A stretch of DNA of 35,722 nucleotides, taken from Hyphomicrobiales bacterium (GTDB lineage Bacteria; Pseudomonadota; Alphaproteobacteria; Rhizobiales; Methyloligellaceae). Below are positions 16,377 through 24,921 of this stretch, piece after piece (within the stretch, counting starts at the first letter, position 1; every line of letters begins with the position of its first letter). The notes under the pieces are model-generated. The model worked only from the letters and a program-made list of their open reading frames with translations, did no database searches and was not told where the DNA came from. Where the stretch lies: positions 1-35,722 of the forward strand of contig JANQLP010000072.1 in NCBI GenBank assembly GCA_028280515.1, read 5' to 3'. A program made the translations under genes and the position numbers.

Positions 16377-17420
16377 ATGGCGTGGGTGAGCGGATTGGAT
16401 CAAAAGCGGAAAGCGGGTGCTGCGGATACGCCGTCGGAAGAAGCGGCGGACTGGTTGTTCAAGCTCAATGACAATCCTCACGATCGGAATCTTGTCGAGC
16501 GGATTGAGAACTGGCGCGCGCAAGACCCCGCTCACGAAGCCGCCTGGAACCGTATCTGCAAGGCCTGGGAGGGGCTGGGCGTTCTGGCGCCCGAAGGCGC
16601 GCAATCATCTGCGCCGATCACCACGCGGCAACGGCAGAGCGGGCCTGCGAGCGTCTCGGCGGAAGGTGCCGCAACTCACCGACGCTGGATTTCGGGCCGC
16701 CGGACATTGGCCATGTCGGCCATGGCGATTGCCGCCTGCGTGCTGATATTGCTGGCGCCCGCCTGGATGTTGCGGCTTCAGGCGGATCATTACAGCAAAG
16801 CCGGCGAGATCAGGACGGTTCGGCTGGAGGACGGCAGCCAGGTAACCCTTGCCGGGGCAAGTGCCATCAAAATTGCAATGAATGGTGAGCGGCGTTTTGT
16901 CGAACTTCTCAGCGGCGAGGCGTTTTTTGACGTCGTGCATAAACCAAACAGGCCGTTTATCGTTGCCGCTTCAAATCTGAACGTATCGGTTCTGGGGACC
17001 GAGTTTAACGTCAGGCAGGGGCGTGAGACCACCGAAGTTGCCCTGCTTGCGGGATCGGTCACCGCCAGTTCAGTCAATGACCGCCAGCAGGACACCATGT
17101 TGCGCCCCGGGCAGCGCCTGCAATTGAGGACTTCGGACGGGTCGACGCGAATGTCCGATATCCAGCCTGACCGCATCGGCTCCTGGAGAAACCATAAATT
17201 GTTCGTATCCGATCAGACCGTTGCGTCTGTTGCCGAGCAGATCGGCCGCTACCAAAGCGGCTGGGTCTCCATCCCGGACCGCACCCTGGCGTCGAAGCGG
17301 GTTACCGGCGTGTATGATTTGTCGCAGCCCGAACGTGCCCTGCGCGCCCTTGTCGCCCCGTTCGGCGGCAAGGTCATTGAGATATCGGATTATCTCCACA
17401 TCATGACGCGCCTGAATTGA
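16377..17420 (+). CDS. FecR-like transmembrane sigma-factor regulator
   Basis: A 347-residue protein with an N-terminal DUF4880-like cytoplasmic domain (EEAADWLFKLND and AHEAAWNRICKAWEGLG, about residues 20-70). One transmembrane segment follows near 115-135. The periplasmic FecR domain comes next (VRLEDGSQVTLAGASAIKI, ELLSGEAFFDVVH, SVLGTEFNVRQG), and the C-terminal part resembles the STN-contacting domain. In FecR systems the periplasmic part senses the loaded TonB receptor and the cytoplasmic part releases or activates the sigma factor. ATG 16377 with AGGCGGA upstream is preferred to TTG 16347. A hairpin sits exactly at its stop codon. Confidence 0.9.
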   Translation: MAWVSGLDQKRKAGAADTPSEEAADWLFKLNDNPHDRNLVERIENWRAQDPAHEAAWNRICKAWEGLGVLAPEGAQSSAPITTRQRQSGPASVSAEGAATHRRWISGRRTLAMSAMAIAACVLILLAPAWMLRLQADHYSKAGEIRTVRLEDGSQVTLAGASAIKIAMNGERRFVELLSGEAFFDVVHKPNRPFIVAASNLNVSVLGTEFNVRQGRETTEVALLAGSVTASSVNDRQQDTMLRPGQRLQLRTSDGSTRMSDIQPDRIGSWRNHKLFVSDQTVASVAEQIGRYQSGWVSIPDRTLASKRVTGVYDLSQPERALRALVAPFGGKVIEISDYLHIMTRLN

Positions 17421-17444
17421 AACATGACCTTTCTGTTCATGTTT
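17420..17444 (+). promoter_or_regulatory. Hairpin at the end of the fecR-like gene
   Basis: Arms AAACATGA (17420-17427) and TCATGTTT (17437-17444) form a perfect 8-bp stem with a 9-nt loop, beginning at the last base of the stop codon. There is no T-run directly after it, so it is a weak terminator. It may limit read-through from the sigma/anti-sigma genes into the receptor gene. Downstream 17460-17500 is very T/A-rich and probably includes the receptor promoter; GAAAT at about 17462 is a possible FecI-type -35 element. Confidence 0.35.
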
Positions 17445-17595
17445 TATGGCGCGTCTCGAACTGAAATATAACTTTTTTAGTCATTTTTTTTCCAAACCCT
17501 GAAAAAAAGCCGAATGTCGCTCGTCTTAACGTCTGAGATCCGACGGCTATGCCGTGGATCGCAAAACAAAAACAACGAGTACGGACAAGCAGGGA

Positions 17596-20409
17596 ATGTC
17601 AGTAACGAGTATTGCCGGCGGCTGCCGGCCCGGCGGAAAAGCGACTTTCGGTCTAAGAAACAGGCTGCGTTGCGCGGCATCGGTCATATCGCTGTTGATG
17701 GCGCCAGTGCTCCTGGTGCCGGTTGCCGGGCCGGCCGCGGCGCAGCAGGCGGACAGCGAACTGCGCGTCTATAACATACCCGGCCAGCCTGTCGGCGCGG
17801 CCGTTGTCGCGTTCGGCCGTCAATCCGGCCTTCAGATATCCCTTGCCGCAGAGACGGCATCCAGCCTCAGGACAAACGCCGTCAATGGTGAAATGAACGC
17901 TTTCTCGGCTCTTTCCTCAATGCTTTCCGGCACCGGCCTGCGGTGGTGGCTGTCGGATGACGGCGCCGTGATTATCGCGGAAGCAAACAGCGGCGCCGAC
18001 GGAACCGCATTCGATGGCGATGGCTCGCTGGTGCTCGATACGATCCAGGTGACCGGACGTGGCGCGTCACGGCGGAGCGCCGAGCAGGATGCGCCCTTCA
18101 CCACGCCGGGATCGGACGTCTTCATTTCGAGCGAGCAGATCAACCGTGTGCGGCCGACCTCGCCGGGCGATATCTTCCGCACGGCGCCGGGCGTCTTTTC
18201 AGCGGCGAGCAATGACGGCAATTCAATCAACGTGAACATTCGCGGTGCCCAAGGGCTGAACCGCGTGCGCACGATGGTGGAGGGAACCCAGCAGGAGACG
18301 ACGGGCAATCGGGGCTATGCAGGCTCTGACCAAAGAACCTATGTCGATCCCGACCTCATCGGCGGGGTCGAGATTTCCAAGGGCCCGGGCACAGGCCCTT
18401 ACGGAACCGGCAGTACGTCCGGCGTCGTCAATGTTCGCCTGCTCGATGCCGGCGATCTCGTGCCCGAAGGCGGCACTTACGCAATCCGCGTCCGCAGCGG
18501 CATCAGCGGCAATGCAATCGCCCCCACTTGTGGCACAGAGATCACCGTTGCCTGCGCCAATCTTCAGAAACCAGGCACCGATACCGGCCTTCGCTCGGGT
18601 GGCGATATCTTCTCCGACGACAATTGGTTCGGCAGCATCGCGGCGGCCCATATGTCGGAGAATCTCGAGATCGTCGCGGCCTATGCACGGCGCCAGGAAG
18701 GCAATTATTTTGCCGGCGATAACGGCGAGGAGACGTTCAGCGTACTCGACAATCGTGGTGTTCCGGACGAACAGAGATTCAGCAATATCGAGCCCGGCCA
18801 GGAGGTGCCAAACACGTCCGAGCAGTCGCAATCGGCGCTGCTCAAGGGCACGCTCCTTTTCGATGATGGCCAATCCCTGGAGGCGGGCTTCAACTATTAT
18901 GACAGCCAGTTCGGCATGACGTTTCCGAGCTTTCTGACGACTCACGCGCCATTGCAGACACCGCTCAACGATGTCCAAAGCAGTCGGGTCTGGCTGCGCT
19001 ACAACTGGGCTTCCGAAAACGACCTGATCGATTTCAACGCCAATGTCTGGGGAACGCGCATCCAGGAACTGGGTGAACTCGGTCGATCCGGTCGGGCCCC
19101 GCAGGAAAACGAAAGCTGGGGCGCGGAAATCTGGAACACCAGCATTCTGGGCACGGGTTTTGGCGCACTGACCATGACCTATGGCGGCGAATATTCCCGC
19201 TCCGAGGGCCTGATCGATGTCGATTTGCCGCTCACCCGCACCGACTATATACCCGGCCAGACACCGGTCACCACCGCTCTCGGATCGGCGCCCGATTTCG
19301 ATGGAACGCGCGAGGTGTTCGGCGGTCATTTCAACGCGGCCATCAGTCCGACCGACTGGTTCACCCTGAATGCCGGCGTGCGCTACGACCGCTTTCAAGG
19401 CACCAGCACCACGATCACCGGCCGCAACAATGTTCAGTTTGACAGGGATGCCTTCATCGCCGAGAAGGATCGTTTGCTGAATGCCTATTTCGATGCCGAG
19501 GATGCGTGCTTCGCTCTCCCGTTCCCGTCTGCTGCCTACGACGCTTGCGAGGCCGCAGCGGAAGCTATTTTTGATCAGTACGAAAATCTGCAAGAGACCG
19601 ACTACCAGAGCGGCTTCGAGGAAACCGTCACGCGACGCGATAATGGTCAGGCGGAGCGGTTCTCGCCCAATTTCGGCGTGACATTGGAGCCACTCGACGG
19701 TTTGCAATTGTTCGCGCGCTATTCGGAGGGGTTCCGGGCGCTGAGCCTGGTGGAACTCGGCCAGAGCTTTGCATTCGGCACGACGTTCAATCCCGACCTT
19801 GAGCCCGAAGTGCTCAAGACACGTGAGTTCGGCCTGAACTATGTCGACAACGACCTGCTCGTCGATGACGACGCATTTCGGTTCAAGGCCGTCTATTTCG
19901 ACAACAATTACGAGAACTTCATAGCACGCCGTTTCTTAGGGGCGCCGTTCGAGAATTTCGCCGAGGTGGCGGTAGCAGGTATCGAGACGACCCTGTCTTA
20001 CGACATGGGCATCGTGTTCGCCGACCTCAATCTCGCCTATTATACAGAATTGCCCTCCAATCTCGGAACTACCGTATCGACCCTCGTGCAGCCGCAATAT
20101 AGCGGCATGCTGACCGCGGGCACGCGATGGTTCGACGAGCGGCTGGAACTGGGCGGACGCCTGACCTTCTTCGATGAACGCCAGCCGGCTATCGGAAACG
20201 AGCTTACGCTCGCGGACCCTGACAGATACTGGCCGGAAAATGCAATCGTCGACATTTTCGGCTCCTATCGCCTCAATGAAAAGCTCTCGGCCAGTTTCAG
20301 CGTGGAGAACATCAGGGATGAGTATTACCTGCCGCCGCTGTTCGTGAATCGCATGCCAGCACCCGGCCGCACCTTCCGCGTGGGCCTTACGGCATCGGCC
20401 AGTTTCTAG
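17596..20409 (+). CDS. TonB-dependent outer-membrane receptor with STN signalling domain, probable haem receptor
   Basis: A 937-residue outer-membrane receptor. A long signal peptide ends near AGPAAAQQ (about residue 50). The STN domain follows (LRVYNIPGQPVGAAVVAFGR, about 53-125), then the plug (DIFRTAPGVF, INVNIRGAQGLNRVRTMVEG, GGVEISKGPG) and a 22-strand-type barrel ending in Phe. FRALSLVELG and FNPDLEPE resemble the region conserved in haem receptors. STN marks a transducer that signals to FecR. Heme oxygenase downstream supports haem as cargo. Neither start has a good ribosome site: ATG 17596 or GTG 17554. Odd points are a CGTEITVAC pair near 312 and a Cys-bearing helical insertion near 620-660, probably disulfide-bonded surface loops. 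Confidence 0.88.
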   Translation: MSVTSIAGGCRPGGKATFGLRNRLRCAASVISLLMAPVLLVPVAGPAAAQQADSELRVYNIPGQPVGAAVVAFGRQSGLQISLAAETASSLRTNAVNGEMNAFSALSSMLSGTGLRWWLSDDGAVIIAEANSGADGTAFDGDGSLVLDTIQVTGRGASRRSAEQDAPFTTPGSDVFISSEQINRVRPTSPGDIFRTAPGVFSAASNDGNSINVNIRGAQGLNRVRTMVEGTQQETTGNRGYAGSDQRTYVDPDLIGGVEISKGPGTGPYGTGSTSGVVNVRLLDAGDLVPEGGTYAIRVRSGISGNAIAPTCGTEITVACANLQKPGTDTGLRSGGDIFSDDNWFGSIAAAHMSENLEIVAAYARRQEGNYFAGDNGEETFSVLDNRGVPDEQRFSNIEPGQEVPNTSEQSQSALLKGTLLFDDGQSLEAGFNYYDSQFGMTFPSFLTTHAPLQTPLNDVQSSRVWLRYNWASENDLIDFNANVWGTRIQELGELGRSGRAPQENESWGAEIWNTSILGTGFGALTMTYGGEYSRSEGLIDVDLPLTRTDYIPGQTPVTTALGSAPDFDGTREVFGGHFNAAISPTDWFTLNAGVRYDRFQGTSTTITGRNNVQFDRDAFIAEKDRLLNAYFDAEDACFALPFPSAAYDACEAAAEAIFDQYENLQETDYQSGFEETVTRRDNGQAERFSPNFGVTLEPLDGLQLFARYSEGFRALSLVELGQSFAFGTTFNPDLEPEVLKTREFGLNYVDNDLLVDDDAFRFKAVYFDNNYENFIARRFLGAPFENFAEVAVAGIETTLSYDMGIVFADLNLAYYTELPSNLGTTVSTLVQPQYSGMLTAGTRWFDERLELGGRLTFFDERQPAIGNELTLADPDRYWPENAIVDIFGSYRLNEKLSASFSVENIRDEYYLPPLFVNRMPAPGRTFRVGLTASASF

Positions 20410-20645
20410 GAAATGGACGCTTGCGGCGCGCCGGAAAGCAGGCCCGTTGACATGCGAGGCCCGGACGGCTGTGGCCCCGCCCCTGGTCGCGCCATCCTGT
20501 CCGGCTCGGATATCGCGGGCGGGAGGCACCAAACACCGGCCCTGATAAGGAATACGGGAATTTCTGCAAAATCGGCTTTTTTGAATCGTCTTGAATATGA
20601 TGCCGCCTTGTCGGTTGGCAATGCGCGATCAGTTGGAGAATGTGC
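20410..20645. other. Intergenic region between receptor and heme oxygenase genes
   Basis: A 236-bp gap. The last 80 bp become A/T-rich and contain TATGAT at 20596-20601, a possible -10 element, but no good -35 partner at 17 bp. A clear iron-regulator box was not recognised. Confidence 0.3.
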
Positions 20646-21257
20646 ATGACCACAATCGAAAGTGAACCAACGGCCGGCGAAGCCAGCCGTTCGAAGCGCC
20701 TGAAGGATGCCACACATGCGGTGCATGACGGTCTCGACAGAATGATCATGGCCTTCGATCCGTTTTCGAGCCGGACGCGATATGGCCAGTTCCTGAAGGT
20801 CCAGCACGGCTTCCATCGCGATATCGATGCGCTGTATCGCGATACGGCTCTTGGCGCGCTGGTGGCCGATCTGCCGGACCGGCGGCGGCTTGGCCTGATC
20901 GAGGACGATCTCGCCGACCTGGAGATCGACGCGCCGCTCTATGTCGAACCGGCGATCTTCCGCGACGAGGGGTTGGCCGAACTGCCCGAGGCGCTGGGGT
21001 GGCTTTATGTTGCCGAAGGGTCGAATCTTGGTGCTGCCATTTTGTTGAAACAGGCGGCCCGCCTCGACTTTTCGACGGCATTCGGCGCACGCCATCTTGC
21101 CGGTTCGCCGCAGGGCCGGGCGCGGCACTGGCGCAGCTTCGTGGCAGCACTCGACTCCGTGGCATTATCCGATGCGGACGAGGCCCGCGTCATTGCCGGC
21201 GCGACGGACGCGTTCGGTCGGGTGTCAGGTCTGGTTCAGGATATATTCGCAAACTGA
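20646..21257 (+). CDS. Biliverdin-producing heme oxygenase (bacterial HemO/BphO type)
   Basis: A 203-residue, mostly helical protein. The likely proximal haem ligand is His27 in KDATHAVHDGLD, matching the family pattern LkxAT-x3-H. The distal-helix signature is GWLYVAEGSNLGAAILLKQA near residue 120. The enzyme opens haem to biliverdin, CO and iron using reductant in the cytoplasm. The start ATG 20646 is preferred because GGAG is 7 nt upstream; ATG 20640 would be too close. No bacteriophytochrome gene is adjacent, whereas a haem-type receptor is, so iron release from haem is the more likely role than chromophore supply. Confidence 0.88.
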   Translation: MTTIESEPTAGEASRSKRLKDATHAVHDGLDRMIMAFDPFSSRTRYGQFLKVQHGFHRDIDALYRDTALGALVADLPDRRRLGLIEDDLADLEIDAPLYVEPAIFRDEGLAELPEALGWLYVAEGSNLGAAILLKQAARLDFSTAFGARHLAGSPQGRARHWRSFVAALDSVALSDADEARVIAGATDAFGRVSGLVQDIFAN

Positions 21258-21371
21258 ACTCTCGGTCGCAGGGTGCCCCAGGGACGCAACCGAGCACGGT
21301 GCCACATTCCTGAGATGGTTGGGTTCCGCTTGCGGTTATCAGCAGCCCTCGGGCCGGATCATCAAAAAAAA

Positions 21372-21424
21372 TGGTGCCCAAGGGGCGGAATCGAACAACC
21401 GACACGCGGATTTTTAGTCCGCTG
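21372..21424 (-). repeat. tRNA-Phe 3' fragment, inner attachment-site copy (att2)
   Basis: These 53 nt match the intact tRNA-Phe 3' part (22979-23030) with two substitutions and one inserted base. One substitution changes the anticodon-loop text from CTGAAAA to CTAAAAA. The copy starts at the same base of the anticodon stem as att1 and ends in the encoded CCA. It marks the junction between the two islands and cannot fold as a complete tRNA. Confidence 0.88.
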
Positions 21425-21527
21425 GAAGTTCAAAAGAATCAATGCGTATTTGGAACTTTCCTGCGTTCCCCCCACATAGACATATCAACAGCTTACGCCG
21501 ACGTTCCAAATGAGATTTGCTGCAATC

Positions 21528-22787
21528 TCACGCCACGTACAGATCATACAGGAATACGTGCACCGTTATTCTACGGCCTTCATCCTCTTCACTGCGGAGC
21601 ACAAAACGCCACTCCCCATTCTCGGATAAGCTCTCCTCAGATACGAAAAATCTGTGATTGCACAACCGCTCAGGCACCTTCTCCAACAACCCAGAAAACC
21701 CTTTTGTGTTCTTATTGAAAATGACGAGTGCTGATTTGCAGTCGCGCCAGGTTAGGTAGCCGGTCAGTTGATCGATCGCCTCGTCAATTTTCTTGGCACC
21801 GCCCCACACCTTACATTCCCCGACAAACGCATTCCGATCCTCATCCTCAATCCTGATATCAGTCTTCCCCCTTTTTCTGAAAACTTCTCCGGCTGCCGCT
21901 CCTTGGAAATGCATGTTCAGCTGAGCGAGCATTATGTCTCGCAATCCTTCCTCATCGTGAACCGCATAAGTCTTTGGCGTGGTTTCAAACGTCCGACCTT
22001 GGTGACGGATCATTTGCAGGATCTTTTCATATAACTCTTGTGAAATTCCCGGTTCTGGCTTCAATCCGGACTTTGGCGGAGGGGGCAAAGGAGCTGTAAC
22101 GCGGGGCTCCACCTTGATTGGCTCGATAGATGGAGCACCCTTTTTTTCTCTTAGCGGGATGTCGAGAAGCGCAGAGAGGTTGCCATGCTTTTCCAACCGC
22201 GAGCGCCGGCCTTCAACCGCGCTTCTTGCCAAATCTGCCAGTTGGCCATTCGACTGCTCTACCTGCGTCTTGCTCCACCCGACGTACTCTCTGATCGAAT
22301 TCAGATTGTACTCATATTCTGTCTTAAACTGCTGCTGGTCAGCGTCGTGCGCCTTCGTAAGCGTGATGATGAGTTCTCCTGGTTCACCACTCGACCCGGC
22401 TCGCGCCACCCCTACTGGGAACACCGATGTAAACCTGTTCGGCCTCAGCTGCCAAAGCACTTGCAGCCCCGTGAACGGGATTGTGACCGTGACCTCAATC
22501 CCCGGAACGTGGAAAGGTCCTGAACGCCCAGGACTAAAAATTCTGTTCTGATCTCCAGAAACATCGACTTCCGTTTCCCGTTCGTCCATCCGAGCGTGGT
22601 CTTCCAGCAAGGTCAGCGGTTCGATCGTGTGCTTAGAAAGAATGTATTGGACGATTTCGTGATCCGTGGATGCAGAGAATCTGTATCTATCAATCTCATC
22701 CACGGCCTTCCGTACGCTATCAGCTACCTGACGCAGATACTCTGAGAGGTCGCCGCTTGCGAATAGATAATTAGGGCGTGTGCGCAT
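21528..22787 (-). CDS. PD-(D/E)xK nuclease-like protein of unknown function
   Basis: A 419-residue soluble protein. The C-terminal domain (about 265-385) has the restriction-nuclease core: Asp310 in GKTDIRI, then Glu324 and Lys326 in AFVGECKVWGG, then DQLTGYLTWRDCKSALVIF. The remaining 260 residues are not recognisable: an N-terminal mixed region followed by a helical stretch near 165-205 and a proline-rich linker (APLPPPPKSG, about 235). Such C-terminal domains occur in orphan genes of many bacteria, but their role is not established. There is no methyltransferase or helicase partner. As sole cargo of a small island, it may be a defence or anti-plasmid factor (inference). It begins with ATG at 22787. 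Confidence 0.75.
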   Translation of the reverse strand: MRTRPNYLFASGDLSEYLRQVADSVRKAVDEIDRYRFSASTDHEIVQYILSKHTIEPLTLLEDHARMDERETEVDVSGDQNRIFSPGRSGPFHVPGIEVTVTIPFTGLQVLWQLRPNRFTSVFPVGVARAGSSGEPGELIITLTKAHDADQQQFKTEYEYNLNSIREYVGWSKTQVEQSNGQLADLARSAVEGRRSRLEKHGNLSALLDIPLREKKGAPSIEPIKVEPRVTAPLPPPPKSGLKPEPGISQELYEKILQMIRHQGRTFETTPKTYAVHDEEGLRDIMLAQLNMHFQGAAAGEVFRKRGKTDIRIEDEDRNAFVGECKVWGGAKKIDEAIDQLTGYLTWRDCKSALVIFNKNTKGFSGLLEKVPERLCNHRFFVSEESLSENGEWRFVLRSEEDEGRRITVHVFLYDLYVA

Positions 22788-22978
22788 GACGATATGGATC
22801 CGCTAAGCTGATAGAATAGCTGCCCCAGTTTCCTGAGGTATCATTTGCAAAAACCTGCAATCCGACAACCGTTTCTGGAGTCATTGGAACGAAAAGAGGG
22901 TGAAGTTCCAAATGGTCCCTTGTTTTGGGTCCAAATGGAATTGCTGACACTTTAGCTAAGTTATTGAAAAGGGATGGG

Positions 22979-23054
<76 letters not shown>

Positions 23055-23214
23055 ATACCTGTCTGCGTCTGTTTGGCGGCGCGTGGGTTACACGTCTGAA
23101 GCCGCCGCAAACCGGTCAAGGCGGCTTGGCTTATAAGCAATCGATCCGGTGCTGTCGAGTCGCATGCGTGAACAGGAAAATCCGCTCCATCCGTCGCGCA
23201 GATTGTTGAGAAGC

Positions 23215-23436
23215 TCACGCCTCGTCCGGGTCGGTATCGGATGGCGAGGCCGGCTGTCCGGGAATGGCGTAGCGGCCGCCGAGCCAGCGGCCGAGATCGA
23301 TATCGGCACACCGCTTCGAGCAGAACGGCCGGTAGTCGTGCGTGACAGGGTTGCCGCACACCGCGCATTTCGATGCCCGCGGTTTGTCCGGCTTTCCCGA
23401 TCCTCCCCCGCCAGGGCCTTTTTCGGCAGGTTTCAT
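23215..23436 (-). CDS. yacG: DNA gyrase inhibitor YacG (zinc-ribbon protein)
   Basis: A 73-residue protein with the C4 zinc site CAVCGNPV and [15 protein letters not shown], the YacG hallmark. YacG binds GyrB and blocks gyrase activity in E. coli. The start is ATG 23436, overlapping the maf stop by 4 nt (ATGA); longer readings run into maf. The tails are Gly/Pro-rich and acidic. It is last in the leftward housekeeping cluster. Confidence 0.92.
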   Translation of the reverse strand: MKPAEKGPGGGGSGKPDKPRASKCAVCGNPVTHDYRPFCSKRCADIDLGRWLGGRYAIPGQPASPSDTDPDEA

Positions 23437-24179
23437 TGCTCGTCCACCTCCGCGGAGTTCAGCCAGTTGAAATAGACCGGAAAGCCCTCTCCCTGGAGCA
23501 TGCCGACAACTTCGGTCAACGGCAGCCCCACGACATTTGTATACGAGCCAACGATCTTCTTCACGAACGCGCCGGCAATACCCTGGATGGCGTAGGCACC
23601 CGCCTTTCCGCGCCACTCGCCACTCGCCAGATAACTCTCCATCTCGTCATTGCTCAGACGCTTCATGCGCACCCGCGTCTCAACCACCTGATGGCGGATG
23701 TCGCCGCTGGGGAGCACCAGGCACACGGCCGTGTAGACACGGTGCGAGCGTCCCGAGAGCAATTGCAGGGCGGCGGCGGCCTCGTCGAGCAGGTCCGTCT
23801 TGGACAGGACGCGGCGGCCGACGGCCACCGTCGTGTCGGCGGTGAGAATGTAAGCGCCGCTCAGTTGCTCGTCCTGCTTGGCCAGACCGTACGCGGTTTC
23901 GGCCTTGGCGCGCGCGAGGCGGCGAACGAGGGTGCGCGGGACCTCGCCCTTCTTCGGTGTCTCGTCGATGGTCGCCGGGCGCAGGAAATCCGGTTCGATG
24001 CCGGCTTGCTGGAGAAGCGCCAGTCTGCGCGGCGAGGCGCTCGCGAGGACGAGCCTCGGGCGTCCGGACGGCCCCCGGCCACGTTTGCGCCCCCGCTTTG
24101 CCGCGGCGCCCTTTCGGCTCGCTCCGCGCGCGGTGAGCCTATTTGAAGCGGTAAGTAATGCGGCCCTTGGTGAGATCAT
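23433..24179 (-). CDS. maf: Maf-family nucleoside triphosphate pyrophosphatase, with an N-terminal extension
   Basis: A Maf-type house-cleaning enzyme that hydrolyses non-canonical or UTP/dTTP-type nucleotides. Motifs are [18 protein letters not shown], the catalytic Asp in [10 protein letters not shown], and [20 protein letters not shown]. The family usually has about 190-210 residues; this frame has 248. No ATG, GTG or TTG lies between the infA stop and the conserved LASASPRR, so the only visible start is ATG 24179, 41 nt inside infA. This gives a 42-residue leader that is strongly basic ([15 protein letters not shown]). A rare start codon could alternatively give a normal-length protein. 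Confidence 0.88.
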   Translation of the reverse strand: MISPRAALLTASNRLTARGASRKGAAAKRGRKRGRGPSGRPRLVLASASPRRLALLQQAGIEPDFLRPATIDETPKKGEVPRTLVRRLARAKAETAYGLAKQDEQLSGAYILTADTTVAVGRRVLSKTDLLDEAAAALQLLSGRSHRVYTAVCLVLPSGDIRHQVVETRVRMKRLSNDEMESYLASGEWRGKAGAYAIQGIAGAFVKKIVGSYTNVVGLPLTEVVGMLQGEGFPVYFNWLNSAEVDEQ

Positions 24180-24357
24180 AGGGTGTCATCTCGACCAAAA
24201 CCTTGTCACCCGCAAGGACGCGAATCCGGTTTTTGCGCATGCGTCCGGCGGTGTGTGCAATGATTTCGTGATCGTTTTCAAGTTTGACCCGGAACGTCGC
24301 GTTCGGAAGCAGTTCTGTCACGACGCCGGGGAACTCCAGCAGTTCTTCTTTTGCCAT
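24139..24357 (-). CDS. infA: Translation initiation factor IF-1
   Basis: A 72-residue S1-fold protein starting [20 protein letters not shown] and ending [11 protein letters not shown], essentially the standard alphaproteobacterial IF-1. It binds the 30S A site during initiation. The start ATG 24357 has AAGGGAG at correct spacing; the longer frame to 24417 has no family support. Its 3' end overlaps the start of maf by 41 nt. Upstream, 24382-24401 contains GCGCGC arms that could fold in its leader. Confidence 0.97.
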   Translation of the reverse strand: MAKEELLEFPGVVTELLPNATFRVKLENDHEIIAHTAGRMRKNRIRVLAGDKVLVEMTPYDLTKGRITYRFK

Positions 24358-24458
24358 AAATCTCCCTTCCGTGAGGATCTTGCGCGCGACAATGAGCGCG
24401 CGCGGGTGCAAAATCAAGGTTGTTGCTCACTTTTGGCTTAATTGCGGGTTGCAACGTT

Positions 24459-24917
24459 TCAGACGACGGGTCCGCCGGCGAGTGCGAACCGGTCCTTGAT
24501 GCGTTGCATCAGCTGATCCCGGCAGGCGCGGTAGGCGTCCATGATCTGTTCCCGGCTGCCGGTCGCCAGCGACGGATCGAGCGTCGGCCAGTACTCCACG
24601 TCCACGGCCATCGTCCGGGTGAGTTCCAGCGCCTGGTGGTGCGCCTCGGGCGTCAGGGTGACGATCAGATCAAACAGCGTGTCGTGCAGGTCCGACAGGG
24701 TGATGGGTTCGTGGCCGGAGATGTCGATGCCGATCTCGTCCATGACGGCAATCGCGAACGGATCGTTCTCGCCCATCCGCACCCCTGCCGACTTGGCGTA
24801 AACCCGATAGTTCGTGAGATGGCGCATGATCGCCGAGGCCATCGGCGAGCGGATGGCGTTCATGGCGCAAGCAAAGAGGATCGCATCCGGCAATTCCTCG
24901 GACTTAAGCGCCTCCAC
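24459..24917 (-). CDS. Low-molecular-weight protein tyrosine phosphatase / arsenate-reductase-like protein
   Basis: A 152-residue protein with the phosphatase P-loop C-x5-R in FACAMNAIRSPMA at residues about 16-28, and a later Asp-Pro (YWPTLDPS). This is the layout of low-molecular-weight phosphatases and ArsC of that fold. Its place between UPF0262 and infA is conserved in Alphaproteobacteria, which argues for a housekeeping phosphatase rather than arsenic resistance. The start is GTG 24917, with AAGGG 10 nt upstream, four nt after the UPF0262 stop, so the two are co-transcribed. Confidence 0.85.
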   Translation of the reverse strand: MEALKSEELPDAILFACAMNAIRSPMASAIMRHLTNYRVYAKSAGVRMGENDPFAIAVMDEIGIDISGHEPITLSDLHDTLFDLIVTLTPEAHHQALELTRTMAVDVEYWPTLDPSLATGSREQIMDAYRACRDQLMQRIKDRFALAGGPVV

Positions 24918-24921
24918 CGCG

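Larger units (their letters stand above)
12928..21424. mobile_element. Outer tRNA-Phe genomic island (about 8.5 kb, integrase lost)
   Basis: The segment is bounded by two direct copies of the tRNA-Phe 3' end (12928-12979 and 21372-21424). It carries metabolic and iron-uptake genes, an IS3-family remnant and a broken gene, all common in islands. No integrase or conjugation gene is present, so it appears fixed. The limits are inferred from the repeats; base composition is close to that of the flanking genes by eye. Confidence 0.65.

Noticed and set aside
18223-19707. A 494-codon open frame opposite the TonB receptor gene
   Set aside because: Antisense shadow; no ribosome site, no recognisable domain, and the receptor frame carries all family motifs.
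12928-21424. The two tRNA-Phe fragments as functional tRNAs or tmRNA parts
   Set aside because: Both lack the 5' acceptor strand and D arm and carry changes in stems; they cannot fold as cloverleaves.
21528-22787. A classical restriction-modification system
   Set aside because: No methyltransferase or specificity gene lies in the window; only a nuclease-like fold is seen.
24382-24401. GCGCGC hairpin in the infA leader as a terminator or riboswitch
   Set aside because: The arms are only 6 bp of simple GC alternation with no T-run and no known aptamer pattern.
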